From: Brachionus plicatilis
Taxonomy: Eukaryota; Rotifera; Eurotatoria; Ploima; Brachionidae
Length of the DNA stretch: 64,000 bases
Assembly: GCA_010279815.1 (NCBI GenBank)
Contig: QEOQ01000663.1
Coordinates: 124,001 to 188,000, forward strand
Direction of reading: 5' to 3'
The translations under genes and the position numbers were made by a program. Each line of letters starts with the position of its first letter. The stretch's first letter is position 1. Shown here piece after piece: positions 13,101 to 23,600 of this stretch. Below the pieces are notes generated by a model. The model was not told where the DNA came from. It made no database searches and worked only from the letters and a program-made list of their open reading frames with translations.

Positions 13101-14855
13101 TTTTAGAAATTTATTGATATTTTGAAAAGGTTTACGCTTAATAAAATTTGATCATAAAATTAAAGCATTAAAAAAAGAGCTTTTGAATAATTCCAATTAC
13201 AAATTTCGAAACTTGGTGGATAAAATGCATTTTGTTTAAATTTGTTTAGATTTTTTTTCAATAAAACAGTTAAGAGCATTAATCAAATGAATTATTTAAT
13301 ATCAAAACTATTTGATTGATCACCTATTTAATTGATACTTAGGGAATGGATTATTTTTTTAAAAACAGTCTAAAAATAAACTAATATTACTAATCATGAT
13401 TTATATGCACATTTAAAAAACATGATTAAAAATTTATCGTTTTTTTAAGCCTGAAGTAAAATTTTGATAAGCTAAATTATTTCAGTAAACAATTATTTAT
13501 TAAATGGTAAAGAAAGTAAGTACGTGATTTTTATCCTTATCAATCTTAAGTTTGATATAAATTATTTATACAATTTTTAAATATTATATTGATTTATTTT
13601 CATTAGTTTTTATATTCCAACATTTTCAAAATTATTAAATGTAAATTATTATTTAATGGGTTCCATCTAGGTTTAAAAATATGTTGTTTCTATTTGAATA
13701 AAATTCGATTTTTTTTTTTTATTCTTTTTTCATTTTTTAAGAAAAGGTTATTATTATTGTTATAAAAAAAAACTTTTTAACAATAATAATTAATACAATT
13801 TAATCTATCATTATTATTTTTCCTTCAGTATTTTTTATAAAAATATCTTTAGTCATAAAATAATTAAAAACTTTGATATTTATTTTCATAAATAGGCATT
13901 TCCATTTTTGTAAATTTTATTAGCGAAATAAAAGTTCGATCTGGGTTTTAATTAAATTCAAAATTAAACCATTCATTTATTTTATTTCATATTCATATAA
14001 AATATGTAAAAAAATCTATTACATTTAGGAGTTTTAGTAAAAAGATAAATTAATACTTTCGTGATCTATTAAAAATGATTAAAAATATATTAAAAGATAT
14101 TTATTTTTTAATTAAAAAATTTTAATAGAATCAACATATTAGGATCAAAAAAAATTTCGATGAGGTGTCAATTTGTTTTGTTTGATTCTTTTGATATATG
14201 TTAGTAGGAGATTTTTTGTTTAATTTAAATGATCGAGAATCGAAAATAAAAAATATTTTATTCAAATACTTGCAATAAATTTTATATTTTTTAAGTCTAT
14301 TACAAAAAAAATTTATAAGCTTCGACTTAAAAAATTTTGTTTTTATTATTTAAGAAAATAGCTTAAAAATTCGATCTTTAATAATAATATTGTTCTAATG
14401 CTCTAGATACATTAATTAATGCTAATATTTTTTAACTTCAGATTAAATTTTTTAATTCCGATCACATACAAACATATCAAAATTTAGAACATTAGGAAAA
14501 GTAAGGAATCATAAATATTATTCAAATTTTGGATTAAACCATCAAAATTGGGCTCGATTAAAATATGTCTGAAATGAAAAAAAAAATTTCCCAAAGATAA
14601 ACAAAATTTTGTTAATCAAAATTTTAAACAAAAAAATAACTATTAAGAACGAACAACAAAATAGGTGATCCTTATGGGATTCCTAATACATCAAAATTAA
14701 CTTTTTTCATGTTTGGTTTATTATTCTCATTTTTAGGTCGAACCAAAGAAAAAAGACTATTTAAAACAAAAATCTGTAAAAAAAGAATTGTCATTAATTG
14801 ATGATGAGAATTACACAATATTGGAAAATAAATGATCTTATTTCGATCGGCCAAT
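10160..14855. other. Intergenic AT-rich DNA between PLD and VAMP
   Basis: About 4.7 kb without a supported gene. The PLD promoter and 5' UTR should lie near its left end and the VAMP 3' UTR at its right end. A perfect 10-bp inverted repeat (AGTGTACTTA) occurs at 10639-10648 and 10669-10678. Otherwise I see only A/T-rich low-complexity sequence. Confidence 0.5.
14717..14722 (-). promoter_or_regulatory. Probable poly(A) signal of the VAMP gene
   Basis: AATAAA on the minus strand, about 134 nt beyond the synaptobrevin stop codon. Position is reasonable, but the motif is common in DNA this AT-rich. Confidence 0.35.
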
Positions 14856-15670
14856 CTATGGCCCGGCTTTTGGTGTTGTTACGGAGACAATTTGTGGAGC
14901 TGGAGGGGCAGGTTGCTGCGGAACATATGGCGGTTCATCTTTTTTAACCGAATTCACTATCCATACTAAACAAAAAATTAAATAATTTTTCAAATTAAAT
15001 AAATTAATAAAGCAAAAATTTCCATAAGTGTTGTTAGTATTCAAAAAGAGGCAAAAAATGTAAAAAAGTGTCACTTTTAGTCAACAAAAAAAAGAATAAA
15101 AATTAATCAATTATTTGGCCATTTTTACCTACTATTACAGTTACCAATATTAAGAGTATAACTATCAATAAAATCCACATCTAATAAAAATATTTTTTAT
15201 TTATTTTTTTTTTAAATAATTTAAAATGGATGATTTGAGCTTATGGAAATTTCGAAATTCTCTTTTTGTTTACTTACCAATGACTACAATAGCTAGAATA
15301 GCGACTATACCTCCTAAGATAAGCATCATCTAATATTTTTAACTTGAATCATCCACATTTATCTAAGTCCAAAAATAAAAAATACCTTTAGATTTTTCCA
15401 CCAGTATTTTCTTTTCAAAGCTCCTGCGCTTTGCTCAAATTGACTGGCTCCCATCTGAAGAGCATCGGCCCTGTCGTCCAACTGAGACAACTTTTGGTCC
15501 CTTTCCAAAACCTTGTCCACATTCATTCTCATTATGTCAACCACTTCGTCGACCTGGGCTTGGGTCTGCTGGAATCGTTTATTCGAGCTTGCTGCCGCAG
15601 CGGCTGCAGCTGCTTTGTCCGCGGCAGCTTTTGCTTCGGCTTTTGACATTCCTGGTTCGGCCCTGGCCAT
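14856..15670 (-). CDS. VAMP2: Synaptobrevin/VAMP (R-SNARE) with alternative transmembrane exons
   Basis: Vesicle R-SNARE that drives membrane fusion with syntaxin and SNAP-25. Exon 1 (15670-15386) encodes an Ala/Lys-rich head and the SNARE motif (residues about 33-92). The motif is almost identical to neuronal synaptobrevin ([20 protein letters not shown]), with the zero-layer Arg at residue 57 (LERDQ). It ends in the juxtamembrane [10 protein letters not shown]. The transmembrane segment comes from exon 2a (15329-15278) or exon 2b (15180-15129), each 52 nt. Exon 3 (14965-14856) adds [18 protein letters not shown] and a Pro/Ala-rich tail, then TAG. Either isoform is 148 residues; inclusion of both exons shifts the frame to a stop in exon 3. 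The luminal tail of about 33 residues is much longer than in vertebrate VAMP2. Neuronal versus ubiquitous VAMP subtype cannot be settled here. Confidence 0.95.
15129..15180 (-). other. VAMP alternative exon 2b (transmembrane segment B)
   Basis: Acceptor TTATTAG and donor GTAG|GTAAA flank 52 nt encoding [17 protein letters not shown] plus the first base of a Gly codon. Same length, entry phase and exit phase as exon 2a, and an equally hydrophobic helix of different sequence. Splicing 2a to 2b to exon 3 would give a premature stop, so use is expected to be mutually exclusive. Confidence 0.75.
15278..15329 (-). other. VAMP alternative exon 2a (transmembrane segment A)
   Basis: Acceptor ATTAG and donor ATTG|GTAAG flank 52 nt encoding [17 protein letters not shown] plus the first base of a Gly codon. 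It aligns directly with the conserved NLK-MM-ILG start of synaptobrevin transmembrane domains, so this is probably the ancestral version. Confidence 0.85.
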
Positions 15671-17271
15671 TTAAAACAAATAAATAAAGCTAGTTTATGC
15701 ATAATTTTAAATCTTACATTATTTTTTAAATTTAAAAACAATAAATTACAAAATTCTAAATGTGATAAAAAGTATTATGTAGATATAAAAAATGGAAGTG
15801 ATTCAGATATGATGTGTAATGTTGGTGCATTTTTACTTTTATTTTTTTCTAAGATTTGTTCATAACGAAAGCAACAAAAAAACAAGAACTACATTAATGG
15901 AAAAAAATAAATTTGCATTTGGATGTGAATTATGCATTCAACAAGCAAGTTGGGATCCATATTTATTTTGGGTGAATAAGCATAATTTATTACTTAAATG
16001 AAAAAATATACATCAGCTTAAAAAAATAAGAGGAAATTTAAGCTTCAAATTTGCTTCAATTTGCCATCTATAATGTAAATTAAAATCATAAAAAATGCGA
16101 AGGGTTTTAATTATTCATGAGTATGGTTGCCGGAGATTAAGTGATACTAAAGTTTTGAAATGAATTAAGGATACAGAAAATAATGTTAATCAGAAAAATT
16201 TATTATAAATTTTATGAAAAATCAAAATTAAATAATCAATAAATTTTTCCTAAATAAAATAAATCTATTTTTACTCTAAAACTGTATTGATAAAATAATG
16301 CCCTATTGATAAAAAAAATTGCATGATGAACTTCAGGAAATGAAAGAAAACCTTTTTGAAAAATTAAATCTTAGATTTAAAAATTTGTTTAATACTAAAA
16401 TAATGATTAGAATTTTTTTTGTTTTTATTTCAGTTTCTAAGACAACTGCTCAAGAATCAATTTTTTAATAAAATAAATATTCAAAAATAAATTAATTCAT
16501 CTAAAAATTTTTGAAAATTTAATTAAAACAATTGAGTATCTGTCTGTAATTAAATAATTTTTCATCGTTAAAAAAATTAATCACTTAACAAAAATGACTG
16601 ATTTTTAACTTTTTGCTGTGATGGAAATAAATAGCTGCTCTTGTCTTTTTTTGCTAATTCCTTCCAGTTAATTGAAAAATTTGTTGAATTTAAAATACTA
16701 ATATTAGCAAGTGAGCTTACTTTATGGATAAGTTTATATATTACAGAAAAACCGTTTTTTGCCCGAAACCGCCAAATTTGTTCTGATTTTTTTTTTTAGA
16801 TTTTGTTATTTAAAAATGACCTTTTTTATCAAATGTTATTTATTAATTTTGGATAAAATTGTTTTTAGATAATTAAAAGTCATTTTACATATTGAAAAAA
16901 AATCCTAACCTTAACATTATCTTAGAATATTGAACATATTAAATTATTTTACTAATTTATCATAAATTTTTTGATACAATTATTATTTTTTTTAAACAAA
17001 TATAAAAAGTCTAAGAGACCAGGTAGAGAGAAGCATTAGAACCTTGAAGTTTTTAGCGAACATTTGTGTGATATAATTTTGCTTTAGTCTAAGACTCGAT
17101 TAATTACATAAGATCATATGCAATCGAAAATTAAATTTAATATTTTATTTTAGGATAGTGTATAATTTAGAATTCTAGATAGGAATTAATATTAATGGGG
17201 ATCCTATTAAATTAACTGGTTGACCATAAATGAATTTACTTTAAAAATAAAAAATTGATCATTACCACAAA
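15671..17271. other. Intergenic region between divergent VAMP and PHF14 genes
   Basis: 1.6 kb between the start codons of two divergently transcribed genes, so it should carry both promoters. I recognise no specific motif. A plus-strand open frame at 15819-16001 (contains FAFGCELCIQQASWDPYLFW) has no family match I can name and may be a transposon scrap. Confidence 0.4.
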
Positions 17272-20200
17272 ATGAAGCCTCAAAAAGAAAGCCTTGTATC
17301 AATATTTGCCAGTAAACTGCTCAATGGTGAAGATGGATCCGAGTCGAGTAGTGACGAGGATTTTGTCTGCGGAGAAGGTTTATTTTTATGCTCAATTTTA
17401 TTATTTAATAAATTAGAAAAATATATAAGATGTTTCAATCGATTCTGATGAATCGGAAAGCGACAATTCCGAAAGTGACGAATCTGAAAATGAAGAGAGT
17501 GAATCGGATAACAATCAAATTCAACAAGAAAAAAGTATTTCTAAAAAAAAATAAAAAATTTAAAAAAAAATTATCTGATAGCCTCTAAAGTGCACTTCAA
17601 GTCTGAATCTGACTCGATTCCAAAACAAAGTGTTGCCGAAAAACCAAAATTACCTAAAATAAAAAATTTTAATATTTGCTGTATTTGTCTAAATGAAGAA
17701 AAGTATTTTTATTTTATTTAAAAAAAAATTAGAATCAATTTTTAACTTAAGTGACACATCAGATGAAATTGTTTCATGTGATTCATGTGGTTTTAATACT
17801 CACGAAGGTTGCTATGGTGTTTGTGATACCGAATCTTACCAAAGCTCAGGCTCGACGGCTTCAACCGAACCATGGTTTTGCAATTCGTGCCTGGTCATTG
17901 ATCGCTTCGAGCCAAACACTGTGGATCAAGATGGTCTCAAATGTTTTAAAAGAAACTGTGAGCTTTGTCCAAATACTGAATGTGGTCTTTTGAAGGAAAC
18001 AGAAAACGGAAAATTTGTGCACATAGTTTGTGCTTTGTACATATCTGGAGTAGCTTACCAATGGCCCGATAGACTCTGGCCTGTAGTTCTAAATGAAATT
18101 CCGAGCACAAATTGGGGAGATCATGTTTGCTCGCTGTGTGACGATGTTCGCTATTCCCGAACCGGTGTTTGCATAAAATGTGACGCAGGCATGTGTAAGA
18201 ATTATTTTCATGTTACATGTGCCCAAAAGCATGGTCTTCTAGTCGATCCATTTCATCCACAAGTAATTTTTAAATTTAAATTGTAAATAAAATTAAAAAA
18301 TTATATTATTTCTTAATAGAATAGTAGTGATCCTTTTATAGGATACTGTAAATTACATAATGATCCCAATTTAATAAAATCAAGAAAAAATAATTATTTT
18401 GCTATGATGTCAAGCTATAGATCTAAGAATTTAGGAGATAGGCGAATGTTTGAAATTGAAGCCGATGAAAACAAGGTTGGATCTTAGGTTAAAATTAATC
18501 AAAATTTAATTTTTATTTTTAAAGAAAAGATTGATTAGAAAACTTAATAAGACTATTGAAAAATATGAATTGGATAAAGAGAAAATGTTTTCTAAACCAA
18601 CTGAACAAAAAAAAAGTCGACTTCTTACAACTTGTCCTCAAGTGCTCAAAAATCTTCTTGCAAAGAACAAATCAGCTGAAGTGAACAATTTGAGCTTGGA
18701 GAAAAAAGCCCATTTCACATCATCTGTTACTTTTACTAGCGATTTTATCAAATATTATATTGGTAATTCGGTACTGAAATTAATTAAATTTTTTTATTTA
18801 TTTAAAAAAAATTAGATAGAGAAACAAAAATACCTCAGTATGTAGCAGAGTTGGAGTTCTTGAAGCACTCTCAAATAGAATTAACAGAAGAAGAAGCAAA
18901 TCTTAGAATTAAATACGAATCGGTAAAAGAAATTCTTCTTAAAATTATTATTATTAGAATTAATATAAAAAATAAAGAAGTTAACTTAAAAAAATTATTT
19001 CTAATTTCTAATGAGAACTATTTTTCTTAAATTTAATCTTTATGTCCATGACTTGAAGATTTTTAATTTTATTGTTAAAGAATTTCGATTTCTATTAATA
19101 ACTAATAATTTATAACAAAAATCATTAGACCCAAAAATTTTTCAAGACCGAAAAAATGAGACAGGTCGCGAGATTTTAAAAATTCAACCCGTCAAAAAAT
19201 TCTTTGGAAATTTTGGAAAACTAAAGTTTAAACACTAATCCTATTATTATCTAATCTAACTTAAGATTCAGTCTTTTTATATTTGAATTAATTTAATTTT
19301 AGTTAACTTCAATAATTTTGGACAATTTATGTGTAAAAAAATTTTATTAAAATAAAACTTTTTTATTTATTTAATTCTTTAGGGCCTGAGCGAACGTCAA
19401 AATCTGCTTGAAATCAACAAGACAATGATTGACAAATTAAAAATTTATTCTAATCTATTAAAACTTGTTTTACCGGATGAAAAATATCCGCAAGATTTTT
19501 TTCAAAAAATTTTTAAAACCGTAGAAATAGCTGAAAAAGGTGAAAAAAATGACAAAGAAATTGATATAAAAATATCGTCAATTACACCTTCAAAGCGTAA
19601 ATGGTCTAAACAGAGCAAAAATGTCGATATTGTTAACAATTTAAATATAGACTCTAGGTAAAATAAGTTTTTATTTATTTAATTATTTTTATTTATTTTT
19701 TTAATTTTCTCCACAGCTGCATTGTGTGCAATCAGAAGACTAATTCTCATCTAATGATCGATTGCGATACTTGCCGAAATATCTATCACATTGTTTGCTT
19801 GGATCCTCCTTTAGGCTCAGTGCCCAAAAAAACCAAACTTTATGGCTGGGAATGTGTGTCGTGTGTTCAAAAAAAGCAAAAAAGCGATGAAGAACTGGTG
19901 AAAAATGAGCCCGAGACCGAAACTGAAAACAAAAGAGCAAGACGGGAAAGAAAACAAAGTGTTTTGAATAAAAAATCGGAAAGTTATGAAAGTCCGAAAA
20001 AAAAAATGAGGAAAAGAAATGTAAAGCCAAAAAAAAATGATGCAAAAGAGGAATTAAATAATGAAACTGAGAGTCAAAACAGTTCTTTAATAATCATGTC
20101 TGACAATGATACAAGTGTCTCAGCTAAAAAATTAATCGATTCGGATTCGGAAGCTATATACATTTTAGATGATGAATCCGAGTCGCCAAAAAAAAAGTTT

Positions 20201-20434
20201 AAATCAAATTCTGTATTGAATAAGAACATCCGAGCATTCAAAGCTTTGCCAGTCGACTCGGGCAACGAAGCAGAAAGCGATGTTCCAAAGCGATCACGTC
20301 AATTGTTTAAAAATTCGCTAAATCAGAAAGAAGAAATTGAAAATTCTGTTCGAGACAAAATCGACTCTACAAATGTCAAAAAAGAATCCACAGTTAAATC
20401 ACCTAATATTAAATCCTCGGGAAAAATTAAATAA
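17272..20434 (+). CDS. PHF14: PHD-finger protein 14-like chromatin reader, 9 exons
   Basis: Nuclear histone-reading protein. Exons: 17272-17377, 17430-17534, 17582-17702, 17752-18262, 18320-18475, 18525-18762, 18816-18922, 19383-19657 and 19717-20434, totalling 2337 nt and 778 residues in frame. The N-terminus is an acidic Ser/Asp/Glu tract. PHD1 spans residues about 103-157 (CCICLNEEND, THEGCYGV, WFCNSC). An extended PHD (zinc knuckle plus PHD) starts near 180 (CELCPN, GKFVHIVCALYISGVA, TGVCIKCDAGMCKNYFHVTC). A coiled-coil-like middle follows, then a third PHD at about 540-589 (CIVCNQK, MIDCDTC, CLDPPLGSVPKKTK). Order and sequence match PHF14. The fourth PHD of vertebrate PHF14 is absent; a Lys/Ser/Glu-rich tail replaces it. 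Start is the ATG giving MKPQKESLVSIFASKLL. It converges on the downstream IFT70 gene. Confidence 0.92.
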
Positions 20435-20530
20435 GCATTCAATTTTTTTTCTATTGTCGACTTTAATTTATTAGCATCGTTTTTTTTTAATCTCTAAATT
20501 GCTCTAATTTGACAGATTCAAGACGAATTT

Positions 20531-20536
20531 AATAAA
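20531..20536 (+). promoter_or_regulatory. Probable poly(A) signal of PHF14
   Basis: AATAAA about 97 nt after the PHF14 stop, in the short gap between two convergent genes. Confidence 0.4.
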
Positions 20537-20630
20537 GCTTTCTCTAATTAAAATATAATAATTAACTAAATGTTTTTGTTTAATAAATTTAATTAATTCA
20601 AATTGTGTTTATTTTGATGAAAAAAAAATG

Positions 20631-20636
20631 TTTATT
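20631..20636 (-). promoter_or_regulatory. Probable poly(A) signal of IFT70 paralogue A
   Basis: Minus-strand AATAAA about 43 nt after the stop at 20679. With PHF14 ending at 20434, the two 3' UTRs are likely to abut or overlap. Confidence 0.4.
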
Positions 20637-20678
20637 TTTAAATTGAGATTAAGTTTATAAAATAAATTTTCTGACAAT

Positions 20679-23600
20679 TTAATAGTCAATTATTTCAAAT
20701 AGTATCCATTTGAGATATCGAGCTTCATAGGCCACCGTATTGCGACCTGGATGCATAGGCTGAGGATCCATTGGCAATTCAATATTTGCTTTCACATCTT
20801 TGCCAAACACTTAAATAAAATGATCATATTTTTCTGATAAAAAAATTTAAAAGATTGCTCCTAAATTAATTTGCCAGCAAAAATTTTGTATATAAAAATA
20901 TAAATTCTTTTCTTATATTTTTATTTATTATATAAATAGAATAATATTTAACATAAAATGAAGAATCTCTTAATAAAAAATAAGTTTGCTGTTTATTTTT
21001 AGATATTTCTAAAGCTTTTGACAGAGTCTGGCATGACGGTATAATTTAAAAACTTATTAAGATTAATTTGCCCTCTTCAATTTTTAACCTGGATAATCGG
21101 AATTAATTTTCATTTTATAAAAAACTTATAAAAGAAAGGTAAAAAATGAAATATATAAATTTTCTAGTCCATTATTTAAACATAATTTGCTGGTTTTATA
21201 AAATCTAAGATCAAAATCTAGATAAATTTAATTTTTAGTCTTATAATTTAGTTCTTAGTACTACTATTATTTTTATTTTTAAAGCATACTTTCACAATGT
21301 GTTAAAAATTGGATTATTTCTCCAACAAATGAATCTTTGAGCAACACCAAATGTTTGGACATGTTTTCAAATAAGGCCAAAAAACAACGTTTAGTATAGA
21401 ACCAAGTGTCGGTTCCCAATTTTTTTTGATAAGGCTCCAAGCTTTTCATCACTCGAGAAATTCCGAATTCATAATTTCCTTTGGCACAATAAAGTGTTCC
21501 AATGACTAAGTTGACAATGCATAAATGGTAAAATTTTCTCTCTGGATTGTCCATTGCAGCATGGTCTTCCTCTCTCTCTATTTTTCTCATCAATTCTTCG
21601 GCCTTTTAAATTTAGTTAAAAAAATAAATATAAAAAATTAAAAATATTATACTTCTTCATTCAGACTTGTCATGATGTAAGTTACGCAAAGATTTGCCAA
21701 AACTATGGGACTAACATTTAGAATCTAGAGTCAAAAAAAAAATGATGAATTTATTTTTTAATACAGTCAATAACCGGTTATCCGTAATTTTTTATCCGGA
21801 ATTTTCGATTATCCGGAATCAATTTTCGGACCAGCACTTTTTGATTTTTTACTTTGAACTTTTTAACTTCCTCCTTTTTAGGCTTTGAGCTAATTAGAAC
21901 AGTATTGCTTCCGTATTACTTCCTGTTAAACCTTAATATATAAACATAAACGATGTGAGTCATTATGTTGAGTGAGTGAGAGAGAGATGAGAGATATGTT
22001 GGGACAGGACTGAGTCATTCTATTCCATTGGTTGAAAGACTGGTGAAGGAATACAAAGAAGGTTTCGAATCAAGATATATTGAATACCCAACTCCATTGT
22101 GTAATTGCTACCTTACTATTTCTTCTTTTTTTCCTGAAACTTGAACTATTTAAACATGTGCAACATGTAACAATCTATTCCTATTTATGTCTTTTCAACT
22201 TTCATTTTTTAGCTTATTTACTTTATTTCGATTCTTTTTTTTTATCTCATTTTATTAACTTTAATTTTATTTTTATTTTATTTTATTTTTATTTTATTTT
22301 TTTTTATTATTTTTTTTAACTTATTCTGAAGGAGCTCTAGCTCGGTACAGAAAACAAATAAATAAATAATAAATAATAATAAATAAATAATAAATAATAA
22401 TAAATAAATAATAATAGTCATTATGTTATTCTCATTAAAAATGACAAGACCTATGTATCAAGTCCCTAAGCCTCGCAAGAACGCTAGTAAAAAAGTTATC
22501 GATACTCCGATTGCAAAACGCAAGAAGGTTGTTCTTAACTTTGTTCAGCGGGAGGAGATCATCACTAAGAAAAAGAATGGGTACTGCTCAAAAAAACTTG
22601 CGCTAGATTATATGGTTGGCTTGAGTACGATTTACGACATTATCGCCAAAGGTTCAGCAGAACTTAGCAAATTCAGAACAAATCGTGTTATCCGGAAAAT
22701 TTATTATCCGGACGACTTTGAAAAAAAAAACTCGAATCTCATTCCGGATAACCGGTTATTGACTGTATGTGTATTAAATTACGTTATCATAATGCTTTTT
22801 AACAATAGGTTCATAAAAACCGATGGCATCTCGATATTTGTTGTTGTCCTGCATAAACAGTACATGACCAACATTGAGTCTCCATACATCATGATCGCTA
22901 CAAAATTCAACTGATTTACGGAAAATTTTTTCTATTGCTGTGTAATTCTGCATGTCCCAATAAATACTCGCTTGAGCCATTAGAATTGGTATATATCTGA
23001 TAAAATGATAATTAATTTAAATTAAATTCAATGTTGAATTTAAAAATTACTTTTCTAAATTATCATCATATTCTTGTAGAGCTTTTTTAATAGGATCCTC
23101 TTTATTACTCTTTCTGACATCTTGGACCTCTTTGGTAAGTTTTCTGAGTGTGTCTATTTGTTTGATTCCCATATCCTCTAGTTTTCTGTAAGCTTCTTCA
23201 GGTGATGTTTGCTGCATTATTTTGGCTTCAAGAAATTCGTATTCGTACTTTTTTAATTTTTACCAAGATAGTAAATTATGATTTTTCAAGAATTTATTTG
23301 ACAAAATGGTACCGGTGTTAGATGTTTGAATGTTAAATGAGAATTTTCAGCTAGAACATCGGCAACTAAACTGTAGAATCCGTATTTGACGTACAAAAAG
23401 CACAAATTAGCAAATGTTTCGATAGGAAACGAGTTTTGCTGAATTAAAAATTGAAGCTTTTCAAAGCCAGAACTTGGTTCTTCGTCCATATTCATCACGG
23501 CAATGTTGTGCAAAGTGATCGGATCGAGTTCAGCCTCGGTTCTTGGAGGCATATCTGTTAATGCTTCTCTTGCATTGTTTACTAATAAAATTAGAATTAA

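Larger units (their letters stand above)
21764..22765 (+). mobile_element. pogo/Tigger-type DNA transposon, internally deleted, with nested retroposon
   Basis: Terminal inverted repeats of 21 bp start CAGTCAATAACCGGTTATCC at 21764-21784 and 22745-22765, flanked by TA on both sides (21762-21763 and 22766-22767), the Tc1/mariner-superfamily target site. Repeated TTATCCGGA subterminal motifs are typical of Tigger-like elements. Inside is a plus-strand CENP-B/pipsqueak-type N-terminal helix-turn-helix, but no DDE catalytic region, so the copy cannot move itself. A 446-bp retroposon has landed inside it. The element lies in the IFT70-A intron whose counterpart in paralogue B is a normal 58-nt intron. 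Confidence 0.9.

Noticed and set aside
22690..22914. Extension of the transposase frame beyond the helix-turn-helix
   Set aside because: It crosses the terminal inverted repeat and reads antisense IFT70 exon sequence.
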